Positions 18,124 through 27,094 of a stretch of 64,000 nucleotides of DNA are shown piece after piece. Source of the DNA: Actinokineospora auranticolor. GTDB taxonomy: Bacteria; Actinomycetota; Actinomycetes; Mycobacteriales; Pseudonocardiaceae. Position numbers and translations under genes: made by a program. Where the stretch lies: positions 124,001 to 188,000 of the forward strand of contig NZ_PTIX01000014.1 of NCBI RefSeq assembly GCF_002934265.1, given 5' to 3'. The notes below the pieces were generated by a model. It made no database searches and had not been told where the DNA came from. It saw only the letters and a list, made by a program, of their open reading frames with translations. The first letter of the stretch is position 1. Every line of letters starts with the position of its first letter.

Positions 18124-19595
18124 GCGGCCCGCACCTCCCGCCCGGCCGGGGTGCCCAGGGTCCCGTTGACCAGCGCCGCGATGCCCACCGCGACCTCCCA
18201 GCCGCAGCCCGGTTTCCCGGCGTGGAACTCGCCCGCCAGCTCGGTCGCCTCGCTGATCCGCGCGGACAGCAGCAGCGCGTCGATCAGGCAGGCGGTCAGC
18301 AGCGGGGTCATCCACGGCACGGTGTCCAGGCAGCCCGCCGCGGCGACCAGCCCGCGCCGCAGGTGCGCCACCGCCGTGGCGGGGTGCCCGGCCGCGGTGG
18401 CCAGCGCCGCCAGCGCGGCGTGCCGGAACAGCGCCGTCTCCCGGTTCGCCGCCGCGGTCGGGTCGGGGACCCGCACCGGCCGCGCGGTCACCGCGAGCAA
18501 CCAGTCCCGGTAGGACTCGACGAGTTCGGTGTCCACGCCGGGGGCCGCCGCCTCGGCGTCCAGGATGGCCGCCGCGTCGCCGACCCGGTGGCTGCCCAGC
18601 CCGACGCACATGGCCCGGGTGAGGGCCCGCTGCGCCGCGTCGGCCCGCGGCCCCGGCGGCGCGCCACCGGCACGGCCGGGGTGGACGGTGTCCAGGACGC
18701 GCGCGCACTCGCCCGGTCGCCCGCGCAGCAGCGCCGCGGTGGCGGCCAGGGTGGACACCTGGTCGCCGACGCCGTGCCAGCCCGCCAGCCTGCACAGCTC
18801 CTCGACCCGGTCCAGGGCCAGCTCGCGCCAGGCCAGCCGGGCGGCGGCGACCAGCGCGTCGGCGTCCGCGTCGGCCAGGGTCGCGGCCCGGTCACCGGGC
18901 GGCTCGCACAGCCTGCGCGTGCCGGTGCCCGGGCCCGCCTGCTCGCCCGCCGCGCCGAGGCACGCCACCAGCCCGCCGTCGACGACCAGTTCGCGCAACC
19001 GCCGGGGGTTCCCGCCGCTGGCCGCGTGCAGCGCGGCCGCGGTCGTCGGGTGGGTGGGGCCGCCCGCCAGCCCGGCGAGCACGGCCGCCACGTCCTGCTC
19101 GCTCAGCGCCGCGAGCTGCACGACCCGCATGCCCGGCTCGTAGCGCAGGCAGTCGGTCGGGTCGGGGCCCCGACCCGGGCCGCGGTCGCTCGGCCGGGTC
19201 AGCAGCAGCGCCAGGTCGCCGCGCCTGCTCAGCGCGCGCAGCGCCAGCAGGCTCGCCTGGTCGGCCAGGTGCGCGTCGTCGACGCCGACGACCAGGCCGC
19301 GCCCGCCCCTGGCCCGCGCGGCCAGCGCGGTCGCCAGGGCGGCCACGGCGGCGTCGTGGTCAGCGGGCGCGGTGGTGAGCACCGGGCGCAGCAGGGCGAA
19401 GGGCGCCGCGCCCGCCGGTCGCAAGCGGACGGTGGTCAGCCGCCGCCCGTCCAGCTCCCGCAGCACGCCGGTCAGCGCGGTGCTGCGGCCGGACCCGGCC
19501 GCGCCGCCGATCACCAGTGGGCCGAACGCCCGTTCGGCGGTCACCGCGCGGATTCGGTCCCACTGCTCTGTTCGACCCACGATTTTCCATGGCAT
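18120..19595 (-). CDS. LuxR-type (LAL-like) ATPase lacking a DNA-binding domain
   Basis: A 491-residue STAND-like protein. The P-loop is GGAAGSGRST near residue 30 and Walker B is GLVVGVDDAHL near 120; the remainder is alpha-helical and TPR-like. LAL regulators are usually near 900 residues and end with a LuxR helix-turn-helix; here the protein stops with no HTH. It could be a truncated regulator or a sensor acting through another protein. Start ATG 19595 is preferred because AGGGGG lies 6 bases upstream; an in-frame ATG at 19637 has no ribosome site. Its stop overlaps the start of the PKS gene, so the two are co-translated and presumably functionally linked. Confidence 0.8.
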   Translation of the reverse strand: MPWKIVGRTEQWDRIRAVTAERAFGPLVIGGAAGSGRSTALTGVLRELDGRRLTTVRLRPAGAAPFALLRPVLTTAPADHDAAVAALATALAARARGGRGLVVGVDDAHLADQASLLALRALSRRGDLALLLTRPSDRGPGRGPDPTDCLRYEPGMRVVQLAALSEQDVAAVLAGLAGGPTHPTTAAALHAASGGNPRRLRELVVDGGLVACLGAAGEQAGPGTGTRRLCEPPGDRAATLADADADALVAAARLAWRELALDRVEELCRLAGWHGVGDQVSTLAATAALLRGRPGECARVLDTVHPGRAGGAPPGPRADAAQRALTRAMCVGLGSHRVGDAAAILDAEAAAPGVDTELVESYRDWLLAVTARPVRVPDPTAAANRETALFRHAALAALATAAGHPATAVAHLRRGLVAAAGCLDTVPWMTPLLTACLIDALLLSARISEATELAGEFHAGKPGCGWEVAVGIAALVNGTLGTPAGREVRAA

Positions 19596-19835
19596 GAGGT
19601 CCCCCTGACGATTGTCTACGCGCACACGTAAAGACATGTCGAAGTCGTGCCAATCCCGGACTGATCACGTGCCGTCGATCCTGGTTCGAGGTGTGGCGAG
19701 CAAGTCCACATGCGACGTAATGCCGCCCCCTCAATGGTGGAAATCACTCGAAGACTTCGAAGACTTTGGTTGCTGAGCGCGGAAACGGTCAACCAGGAAA
19801 TAACGAAATACGCCCGCGTTAGGCCGTTCTCGCGA

Positions 19836-20657
19836 TCACGTGTCCGCTATGTCCGAGTTCAACGGGAGGTGTACGATGATCGCGGTGGCCGGGAACTCGG
19901 GGGAGAACAGCGGCAGGATCCGCAGCGGGCGCAGCCCGAGTTCGGGGTGCCGGAACCGGCGCACCCTGGCCCGGTGCTCCTGCACGTCGTGGCTGTCCCA
20001 CCACCGGGTGAACTCCGGGCTGACCCGGGCCAGTTCGGCGATCAGGTCGCGGGTGCGCGGGTCGGTCGGCCACTTGGCCGCCTCCGCGCGCCACCTGGCC
20101 ACCGAGTCGCGCGCGTCCTGCTCCCAGTCCGCCAGCCGGGCCTTGGCCTGCGGCGCGAGCAGCATCCACCGCACGATGTTGCGCTCGCGCGGGGGGTACG
20201 CCGACCAGTCCTCGTAGTAGGTGGTCGCCGCCTTGTTCCATTCCAGCAGGTCACCGCGGTGGTCGCCGGCGTAGACGGGCAGGTGGTGGTGTTCGAAGAT
20301 GGTCATCGTCGAGCGCAGCATGTCCCGCGCGGCGGGGGCCGGGGTGAGCGGTCCGGGCTTGGTGACCTGGCCGTGCGCCAGCACGTGCATGTAGCGCCGC
20401 TCGTCCTCGCTCATCCGCAGCACCCGGGCGAGGCTGTCGAGCACCTCCGGCGACGGGCTGATCTCCCGGCCCTGCTCCAGGTAGGTGTACCAACTCGTGC
20501 TCACCCCCGCGAGCACCGCGACCTCCTCCCGGCGCAGGCCGCTGATCCGCCTGCGGGTGCCCAGCGGCAGCCCGACGTCGGACGGGCTCACCCGCTCCCG
20601 CCTGCTGCGCAGGAATCTGGCAAGCTCTTTCCGTCCTGCGTTATTGTTGGTGGACAT
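19836..20657 (-). CDS. XRE-family regulator with MmyB-like C-terminal domain
   Basis: A 273-residue regulator. The N-terminal HTH (about 9-80) shows GLRREEVAVLAGVSTSWYTYLEQGR, split here as GLRREEVAVLAGVS and TSWYTYLEQGR, the hallmark of this actinobacterial family. The C-terminal MmyB-like ligand domain contains VYAGDHRGDLLEWN and RNIVRWMLL, W- and R-rich segments thought to bind a small ligand such as a fatty acid. ATG 20657 is preceded closely by GAGGTGAG. The gene reads toward the ATPase-PKS pair with a 240-base gap, which contains a direct repeat of CGAAGACTT near 19748-19765. It could control that pair or the divergent membrane-protein gene. Confidence 0.88.
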   Translation of the reverse strand: MSTNNNAGRKELARFLRSRRERVSPSDVGLPLGTRRRISGLRREEVAVLAGVSTSWYTYLEQGREISPSPEVLDSLARVLRMSEDERRYMHVLAHGQVTKPGPLTPAPAARDMLRSTMTIFEHHHLPVYAGDHRGDLLEWNKAATTYYEDWSAYPPRERNIVRWMLLAPQAKARLADWEQDARDSVARWRAEAAKWPTDPRTRDLIAELARVSPEFTRWWDSHDVQEHRARVRRFRHPELGLRPLRILPLFSPEFPATAIIVHLPLNSDIADT

Positions 20658-20854
20658 CTCACCTCGATCCCGATTCCGCCGGTGCCGGTTTCCCCGGTGC
20701 GGCTCCCCCCGGTACCAGCATTGTCCGGATCTCCCGCGAACGGCACACCCACCGCGCCGGTTCAGTGGAATCCGATGCCCCCATCGGGTCGTCCCATCCT
20801 GGTACCGCCGGTCCCACCACACGTTCGCTCTGCTCTGTCTTATCAGTGCTCGGC

Positions 20855-22015
20855 ATGCTGGGGATACGCCTGAGCAGGGTGCGGGGAGGCAGTGGGTATG
20901 CGCGAGGGAATTCGGATGAGGTCAAATCGGGTGACGGCACGCGGGATTTCGTCGTGCTGACCGCGGTCTGCGCGGTCGCGGGTGCGCTGCTGGTCGTGCT
21001 GGTCTGGCTCAGCGTGCTGCGCACGGTGTTCATCCCGCGGTTCACCCCGACGCGCACCGCCAAGTGGTCGTCGCGCCTGGTCACCGGCGCGTGCACGGCG
21101 CTGGCCAGGCGGCTGCCGCGGCGGGCGGGCGAGCGGGTCATGGAGTACGCGGCGCCGCTGGCGCTGTTCACCATGGCCGCGTGCTGGCTGGTCATCGGCT
21201 CGCTCGGGTTCTTCCTGCTCGGGACGGCGGTGCACGGGTCGGTGCTCGAACTCGGGGAATACGCCCGCATGCTCGTGTTGCGGGCCCGGGACGACGCCGT
21301 CACGGCCTTGGCGCCCGCGATCTGGCTGTCCACCCTGTTGATCTCCGCGGCCTTCACCGTACATCTCCTGCGCTTCACCGACGCCTACAGCAGACGAGAA
21401 CGGCTGGTGACCAGTTTGGCTTCCCGGGCGCGGGAACCGCTGGACGCGGAACAACTGCTCGCCACGCACGCGCGGGGCGGTTCCCGCGACGGATTGGACC
21501 GGCAGTTCAAGGACTGGCTGGATTGGCTCGCCGATGTGCACGCCACGCATTCCGGATATCCGGCCCTCGTGCACTACCGCTCGGTTTGCGGCCTCACCTG
21601 GGTGCGCGCCGCGGTGATCATGTTGGACGCGGCGGCGCTGGTGGCCGCGGTGGCGCCGACCTGGGCGCCGCCGCACACCTCCCCGCTGCTGCACCGCGGC
21701 CGGGCCTGCCTGCAGGACCTGGCGGGCGACCTCGGCTCCCCGCTGCCCGCCGTGCTGGCCCCGGTCAGCCTGCAGGGCCGCGAGGAACGGGCGTTCGGCG
21801 AGACCGTGGCGCTGATGGTCGACGCGGGCCTGCCCGCCGAGCGGGACCCGGACCAGGCGTGGTGGGCCTTCCAGTGCGAACGCGGCCGGTACGCGCCGTT
21901 CGCCGACGCGCTCGGCCACCGGCTCCTGCACGACCGGGTGGAGTTCGAGGACAACCGGGGGCACGGCAGGCCGATCAGGTTGCTCAGGCGCAAGGGGACG
22001 TTCAGTGACGGCTGA
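20855..22015 (+). CDS. Putative membrane protein, two to three transmembrane segments
   Basis: About 386 residues. A first membrane helix (VVLTAVCAVAGALLVVLV) ends in the motif LSVLRTVFIPR, which I associate with actinobacterial membrane proteins related to two-pore potassium channels. A second helix follows (LFTMAACWLVIGSLGFFLLG) and a third (APAIWLSTLLISAAFTVHLL). No TVGYG-like selectivity filter is present, so channel activity should not be assumed. The C-terminal 220 residues are cytoplasmic and helical. The start is uncertain: ATG 20855 has no obvious ribosome site and the frame is open to a GTG at 20765. It is divergent from the XRE regulator. Confidence 0.65.
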   Translation: MLGIRLSRVRGGSGYARGNSDEVKSGDGTRDFVVLTAVCAVAGALLVVLVWLSVLRTVFIPRFTPTRTAKWSSRLVTGACTALARRLPRRAGERVMEYAAPLALFTMAACWLVIGSLGFFLLGTAVHGSVLELGEYARMLVLRARDDAVTALAPAIWLSTLLISAAFTVHLLRFTDAYSRRERLVTSLASRAREPLDAEQLLATHARGGSRDGLDRQFKDWLDWLADVHATHSGYPALVHYRSVCGLTWVRAAVIMLDAAALVAAVAPTWAPPHTSPLLHRGRACLQDLAGDLGSPLPAVLAPVSLQGREERAFGETVALMVDAGLPAERDPDQAWWAFQCERGRYAPFADALGHRLLHDRVEFEDNRGHGRPIRLLRRKGTFSDG

Positions 22016-22129
22016 ACCCGGGGCGGGGGGCGGTTCCCCGGTCGGCGAGCGCGGTGGCGGAACCCACCGCGCTCACGGCCGTGGCACCACCGGGAAACCG
22101 CGTCCGCCGGATCGCGACAGGTTGGTGGC

Positions 22130-23383
22130 ATGCGACAGAGAACCGAGGAGTGGGTACCGTTGACCGGCTATGGGGGAACAGGGACATCCGTACTGGAGAA
22201 CGTCGACGACCTCGCGCAGTTCTGCAAGGAGCTTTTCTCGCACATACCGCGCTCGGATCAGCGGCGGTGGGCGGAGGTCTACACGAGAGGGCTCATTTCG
22301 GTGCCGGGCCGCAAATCCATCCGGCGCATCGCGGACTACATGGTCGGCTGGCGGGCCGACCAGTGCCTGCAGCAGTTCGTCAACCAGAGCCCGTGGCAGT
22401 GGCAGCCGGTGCGGCGCAGCCTGGCGCACCAGCTGGGCGCCGGGCTGCGGCCGCGGGCGTGGTTGGTCGAGGAGGTCGTCTTCCCGAAGAACGGCGACCG
22501 CTCGGTCGGGGTGTGCAAGCAGTACTCGACCTCCGCGCAGCGCATGCTCAACTGCCAGCTGGGCCTGGCGGTCATGCTCGCCGGTGACGACGCCGCCTGC
22601 GCGGTCAACTGGCGGCTGATGCTGCCGCAGTCGTGGGACGCCGACGAGGTGCGGCGCGGCCGGGCGCACGTGCCCGACCACGAGCGGCACGCGCCGCGCG
22701 GGCAGCAGGTGCTGGCCGCGATCGACGAGCTGCTCGACGGCTGGGACCTGCCGCCCGCCCCGGTCGTGGTCGACGCCGAGCAGGACCCGGACACCGAACC
22801 GCTGCTGCAGGGCTTGGAGGAGCGGGGACTGCGCTACCTCGTGCGGGTCGGCGAGCGCACCCCCGCGCTGCCCGCCACCCCGCGCACGCCGGCCGACGCG
22901 CGCCGCGCGCCGACCGTGGGCGAGCTGGTGGCGCTCTCGGCGCGGCAGGGCCGGATGACGGTGAACTGGCGCGACCGGGTGGACGGCACGTCCACCACGT
23001 CCCGGTTCTCCGCCACCGCGGTCCCCGGCGGCCCGCCGCTGGGCGCGCCGGTGCGCCTGGACCCGCGCCGCCCGTACCGACCGGCCCGCGGCGTGCTGGC
23101 CGAGTGGTCGCTCGGCGGCGGTCGCCCGACCGCGCTGTGGATCAACAACCTGGGCAGCGCCCGGCTGCCGGACCTGATCGCGCTGACCAAGCTGCGGTCG
23201 CGGGTCACCGGGGAGATGACCAGGATGCGCGAGGAGTTCGGCCTGCAGAGCTTCGAGGGCCGGTCCTTCCGCGGCTGGCACCACCACGTGACCCTGGTCT
23301 CGGCCGCGCACGTCTACCGGACGCTGCGCAGGCTGGAGGCCGAGCGCGCGGACGAGACCGTGCAACTGCGACCGAGGGCCTGA
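22130..23383 (+). CDS. IS701-family transposase homologue with altered active site
   Basis: A 417-residue DDE-superfamily protein that aligns with IS701-type transposases by its landmarks: WLVEEVVFPKNG..SVGVCKQY, VVVDAEQD and FEGRSFRGWHHH. In active IS701 enzymes the first landmark normally reads D-D-T-G-F-P-K; here residues 114-115 are Glu-Glu and the following two positions are Val-Val. Asp215 and Glu376 are kept. I see no terminal inverted repeats or target duplication around the gene, and it sits tightly between ordinary genes. This suggests a domesticated, possibly non-cleaving, DNA-binding protein rather than a live insertion sequence. The ATG at 22130 lacks a good ribosome site; a TTG at 22157 behind AGGAG is an alternative start. 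Confidence 0.75.
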   Translation: MRQRTEEWVPLTGYGGTGTSVLENVDDLAQFCKELFSHIPRSDQRRWAEVYTRGLISVPGRKSIRRIADYMVGWRADQCLQQFVNQSPWQWQPVRRSLAHQLGAGLRPRAWLVEEVVFPKNGDRSVGVCKQYSTSAQRMLNCQLGLAVMLAGDDAACAVNWRLMLPQSWDADEVRRGRAHVPDHERHAPRGQQVLAAIDELLDGWDLPPAPVVVDAEQDPDTEPLLQGLEERGLRYLVRVGERTPALPATPRTPADARRAPTVGELVALSARQGRMTVNWRDRVDGTSTTSRFSATAVPGGPPLGAPVRLDPRRPYRPARGVLAEWSLGGGRPTALWINNLGSARLPDLIALTKLRSRVTGEMTRMREEFGLQSFEGRSFRGWHHHVTLVSAAHVYRTLRRLEAERADETVQLRPRA

Positions 23384-23388
23384 TCGCC

Positions 23389-24894
23389 GTGGAACCGCCC
23401 CCACCCGCGGCGGGCACCCGAGGCGGACCGCCCGGGGTGTCCACTGTGCCCGGCCCGGATGACGTGCCCCCGCCCGGGGTCCTCGCGCGGCTGCGCGACG
23501 TCGAGCTGTTCGCCGACCTCGACGCCGACGGCCTGCGGTGGGTGGCCGGGGCGGGGTCGGTGGTGCGGCTCGACGACCGGGCCGTGCTGTTCGAGGACGG
23601 CCAGCCGGGCGACCGGTTCTACGTCCTGCTCGGCGGTGAACTGCTGATCACCAAGGTGGTCGAGGGCCGCGAGGAGGTGTTCGGCAGGCACCGCGCCCGC
23701 CCGGAGCGGGACGAGTCCGACCCGGACGGCAAACCCCGCGCGGCCCACCAGTTCACCGGCGAGCTGCCGATGCTGGCGGGCGGCGGTTACGTCGCCAAGG
23801 CGGTCGCGGTCGGCGAGACCACGCTGCTGGCCTACGACCGCGACGGGTTCTACGAGATCCTGGCCCGCTTCCCCCGGGTGTGCCAGGTGCTGCTGCCGGT
23901 GCTGGCCTGGCGGATCCACTCCTACGAGGAACGCGCGGGCAGGCGCACGATGCTGGAGGGGCTGGGCACGCTCGCCGCCGGGCTGGCGCACGAGCTGAAC
24001 AACCCCACCGCCGCGCTCATGCGCACCGCGGGCATCCTCCGGGAGGCCGTGTCCGACCTCGTGCACCGCGCCGCGGACTGGGCGAAGGCGGCGACCCCCG
24101 CCGAACGGGTGCTGCTCGGCGGGGTGATCGCCCGCTTCGGCGGCACCCCGGTGGTCGACGCGCTGGCCGCCGCCGACGCCGCCGACCTGGCCGAGGAGTG
24201 GCTCGCCGAGCGGGGTGTCGACGCCGACCCCGAGCTGGCGACCACGCTGGCCGACCACGGCGTGGGGCTGGCGGTGCTGGCGGAGGTCGCGGAGGGCGTG
24301 CGGGCGGCGGCGCTGCCCGCCGCGCTGCACTGGCTGTGCCTGTCGCTGCACGTCGACGCGCTGGTAAACGACATCACCGAGGCGGGCGGGCGGATCGAGT
24401 CGCTGGTCTCCTCGACCAAGACCTACAGCAACCTCAACCGCGCGCCGCAGCAGGACGTGGACGTGGTGAAGGGCATCGAGGCGACCGTGGCGATGCAGGC
24501 GGCGAAGCTGCGGCGGGTGCGGGTGCGCCGGGAGTACGCGGAGGTGCCGCCGGTGCGCGGGTACCCGAGCGAGCTCAACCAGGTGTGGACCAACCTCATC
24601 GACAACGCGGTGGACGCCATGGGCGGGGTCGGCGAGCTGTGGCTGGCCGCCCGGCGCGAGGCCGAGGACGTGGTGGTGGAGGTGCGGGACAACGGGCCCG
24701 GCGTGCCGCAGGACGTGCTGCCCTGGTTGTTCCAGCCGTTCTTCACCACCAAGGACATCGGCAAGGGCACCGGGCTCGGCCTGCACGTCTGCCGCGACGT
24801 GGTGACCCAGCGGCACTCCGGGACCATCGAGGTCACCTCCGTGCCCGGCGACACCCGCTTCACCGTCCGGCTGCCCGCGGTGCGCGGGTGCTGA
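23389..24894 (+). CDS. Cyclic-nucleotide-domain sensor histidine kinase
   Basis: A 501-residue soluble kinase. Residues about 30-180 form a CAP_ED/cNMP-binding fold (FYVLLGGELLITK, FTGELPMLAGG), then a phospho-acceptor helix GLAHELNNPTAALM with the H-box His, an inserted helical stretch, and a GHKL ATPase: N-box NQVWTNLIDNAVDAMG, G1 DNGPGVP, G2 GKGTGLGLH. Proteins of this layout are frequently encoded next to receiver-flavoreductase fusions like the one at 1850-3478, its probable partner 20 kb away (inference). GTG 23389 is chosen as the first start after the transposase-like gene; a GTG at 23437 is also possible. The next gene starts within its stop codon. Confidence 0.88.
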   Translation: MEPPPPAAGTRGGPPGVSTVPGPDDVPPPGVLARLRDVELFADLDADGLRWVAGAGSVVRLDDRAVLFEDGQPGDRFYVLLGGELLITKVVEGREEVFGRHRARPERDESDPDGKPRAAHQFTGELPMLAGGGYVAKAVAVGETTLLAYDRDGFYEILARFPRVCQVLLPVLAWRIHSYEERAGRRTMLEGLGTLAAGLAHELNNPTAALMRTAGILREAVSDLVHRAADWAKAATPAERVLLGGVIARFGGTPVVDALAAADAADLAEEWLAERGVDADPELATTLADHGVGLAVLAEVAEGVRAAALPAALHWLCLSLHVDALVNDITEAGGRIESLVSSTKTYSNLNRAPQQDVDVVKGIEATVAMQAAKLRRVRVRREYAEVPPVRGYPSELNQVWTNLIDNAVDAMGGVGELWLAARREAEDVVVEVRDNGPGVPQDVLPWLFQPFFTTKDIGKGTGLGLHVCRDVVTQRHSGTIEVTSVPGDTRFTVRLPAVRGC

Positions 24895-25793
24895 TGGAAC
24901 CACCGCACCTGACGGCCTTCGTCGCCGTCGTCGACATCGGCAGCTTCACCCGCGCCGCCGCCCGGCTGCGGATCTCCCAGCCCACGGTGACCGCCCGGGT
25001 GAAGGCGCTGGAGCACCACCTGGGGTCGCAGCTGCTCGAGCGGTTGCCGACCGGCCCCCGGGTGACCGCGGCGGGCGCGGCGCTGCTGCCGTACGCCAGG
25101 GAGATCATCGCGCTGACCGAGCGCGCCAGGGCCGCGGTCGCCGCGGGCGGGGAACCGCACGGGCACGTCGACGTGGGCACCGTGGAGAGCCTGACCAGCT
25201 ACCGGTTGCTGCCGATGATCGAGCACATCTACCTGCGCTACCCGAAGGTCCAGATCTCGCTGCACTCCTCGGCCTGCGGGGAGACCATCACCCGGGTGCG
25301 CGAGGGGCGGCTGGACTGCGCGTTCTTCGTGGACGCCGTGGGCGGCCGGGAGGACCTGGAGACGCGGATCCTGTGCCCGGAACCGCTGGTCCTGGTCGCC
25401 GACCAGGACCACCCGCTGGTCCACGCCCGCGAGGTGGGCGTCGACGACCTGGTGCACGCGACCCTGATCCGGGCCGACAGCGGGGCCGACTACCACCTGG
25501 AGTTCGAGCGGCTGATCGGGCTCGACGTCGCGGTCGACCGGCCGCGGGTCTTCGAGCTGGACTCGATCGACGCGGCCAAGCGGAGCGCGGCGGCGGGATT
25601 GGGCATGGCGCTGCTCCCGACGGTGGCGGTCGCGGACGAGTTGGCGCGGGGCGAACTCCACCGGATCCCCTGGCGGCCGCCCTTCGAGGTGTGCACCCAG
25701 GTCGCGTGGCGGCGCGTGGGCACCGGGCACCCGGCGGTGACCGCGCTGGTGGAGACCGCGACGAAGGTCATCGCGGAGCAGGGGGCCGAGTGA
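24894..25793 (+). CDS. LysR-family transcriptional regulator
   Basis: A 299-residue LTTR: winged HTH at about 5-64 (FVAVVDIGSFTRAAARLRIS, then QPTVTARVKALEHHLG) and a periplasmic-binding-like effector domain (VDVGTVESLTSYRLLP onward). The ATG shares its A with the stop of the histidine kinase gene, so it is translated from the same mRNA. LTTRs usually control a divergent or adjacent operon; the nearest candidate is the convergent TrpB-like gene, whose stop lies 9 bases beyond, so the target is unclear. Confidence 0.92.
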   Translation: MEPPHLTAFVAVVDIGSFTRAAARLRISQPTVTARVKALEHHLGSQLLERLPTGPRVTAAGAALLPYAREIIALTERARAAVAAGGEPHGHVDVGTVESLTSYRLLPMIEHIYLRYPKVQISLHSSACGETITRVREGRLDCAFFVDAVGGREDLETRILCPEPLVLVADQDHPLVHAREVGVDDLVHATLIRADSGADYHLEFERLIGLDVAVDRPRVFELDSIDAAKRSAAAGLGMALLPTVAVADELARGELHRIPWRPPFEVCTQVAWRRVGTGHPAVTALVETATKVIAEQGAE

Positions 25794-25801
25794 CCTCCCG
25801 G

Positions 25802-27094
25802 TCAGCAGTGCCTCGGGGTGGGGCGGTGCGCGGGGTCCACCGGGTGCAGTGCGCGGGTGGCCGCGCGCAGTTCGTCGTCCGTCGGCACCCCGGCCTCCGC
25901 CGCGGCGCCCTCGCGGAACGCGTGCACGTCCGAGTACCCGTGCCCACCGAGGCAAACCAGGACAGGGCCCTCCGGGTGTTCCGCCGTCACCACCTTCTCG
26001 GCCGCGGCGAGCGCGTGCGCCGCCTCCGGTGACGGGACGATCGTCTCGCTCAAGGTGAACAGCCGTCCCGCGCGCAGCGCCGCGCCCTCTTCGACCGCTT
26101 CCGCCTCGATCGCCCCCGTGTGGCGCAGGGCCGAGATCAGCTTCCCGACGGCGGGCACCCGCAAACCGGGCGCGTGGGTGCGCGTCTTGGGGGAGTGCGT
26201 GCCCAACGTGTACACGGCCTGGAAGGGCGCGGTCGGTTCCAGCCGGTCGTAGGCGTACACACCGCGCGTCAGCACGGGCATGCTCGCCGACTCCACCGCC
26301 AGCAGCCGGGGCGCGCGGGTGCCGAACGCCCTGGCCTCGGTCAGGAACGGCAGCGCCAGCCCGCCGAAGTGGGTGCCCGCGCCCGCCGCGCCGATCACGA
26401 CCGCCACCTCGACGTCCACATCGGACAGTTGCTGCCTGCTCTCGATCCCGATCACCGACTGGTGCAGGATGCTGTACGTGGCGCCGAACCCGCCGCAGTA
26501 CCGGACTCCCTCCCGGTCCGCCGCGTAGGTCGCCGCGTCGCCGACAACCCGCGACAGCGAATCGCCGGACGGGCGCACGCTCGCGCCCAGGTTCTCCAGC
26601 ACTTCCGCTTGGTAGCGCTGGGTTTCCAGCAGCGCGCGGGTGGCGAAGACCGTGCAGCGGAGGCCGAACAGGGCGCACGCCGAGGCCAGCGCGACACCCC
26701 ACCGCGCGCCCACCGTGCCCGTGGCGAGTTCGACCGCGCCCGCCTCCCGGTGGTAGTACGCCTGGGCCAGGGCGGTGTTCAGCTGGTGCCCGCCCGCGAC
26801 GTTGCCGCCCTCGTACTTCACGTATACCGGAGCCCGGGCGCCGATCGCGTCCTCGAAAGCGGTCGCCCGCCACAGCCGCGTCGGCCGGTACCGCGCGTAC
26901 GCTTCCCGCACCTCCTCGGGGATCCGCCAGTACTCGCGCTCCTGCGCGCACTGGCGGGCCAGCTCGTCCGGGAGCAGCGGCGCGGCGGAACCCTTGCCGG
27001 AGAAGCGGTCCGGCGGCAGGGGGCCGCGGAGGTAGGGGAGCACGCTGCGCCAGTCGGTCGGCACGGCGGTGGGGGTGGGCGGCGGTGCGGACAT
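25802..27094 (-). CDS. TrpB-like fold type II protein lacking the PLP lysine
   Basis: A 430-residue protein with the fold and landmarks of TrpB2-type tryptophan synthase beta chains: TRLWRATAFE, VYVKYEGGNVAGGHQLNTAL, a central YSILHQSVIGIESRQQL segment and a GGHGYSDV end. In TrpB2 the cofactor lysine sits in a GSHKxNTA motif. Here the position is Gln104 (GGHQLNTA), and the following substrate loop, usually ETGAGQWG, reads GTVGARWG. Both changes argue against PLP-dependent tryptophan synthesis; it may be a pseudo-enzyme or do other chemistry. ATG 27094 has GGAGG 9 bases upstream. It lies 250 bases downstream of, and reads the same way as, a truncated NRPS-like gene. Confidence 0.82.
   Translation of the reverse strand: MSAPPPTPTAVPTDWRSVLPYLRGPLPPDRFSGKGSAAPLLPDELARQCAQEREYWRIPEEVREAYARYRPTRLWRATAFEDAIGARAPVYVKYEGGNVAGGHQLNTALAQAYYHREAGAVELATGTVGARWGVALASACALFGLRCTVFATRALLETQRYQAEVLENLGASVRPSGDSLSRVVGDAATYAADREGVRYCGGFGATYSILHQSVIGIESRQQLSDVDVEVAVVIGAAGAGTHFGGLALPFLTEARAFGTRAPRLLAVESASMPVLTRGVYAYDRLEPTAPFQAVYTLGTHSPKTRTHAPGLRVPAVGKLISALRHTGAIEAEAVEEGAALRAGRLFTLSETIVPSPEAAHALAAAEKVVTAEHPEGPVLVCLGGHGYSDVHAFREGAAAEAGVPTDDELRAATRALHPVDPAHRPTPRHC

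Noticed and set aside
20855-22015. Potassium channel function for the membrane protein
   Set aside because: The N-terminal motif recalls channel-like families but no selectivity filter such as TVGYG or GYG is present.
22016-23388. A complete insertion sequence around the IS701-like gene
   Set aside because: I found no terminal inverted repeats or direct target repeats and the flanking genes are intact and closely spaced.
25802-27094. Functional tryptophan synthase beta chain (trpB)
   Set aside because: The cofactor lysine is replaced by Gln104, the catalytic loop is altered and no trpA or other trp gene is adjacent.
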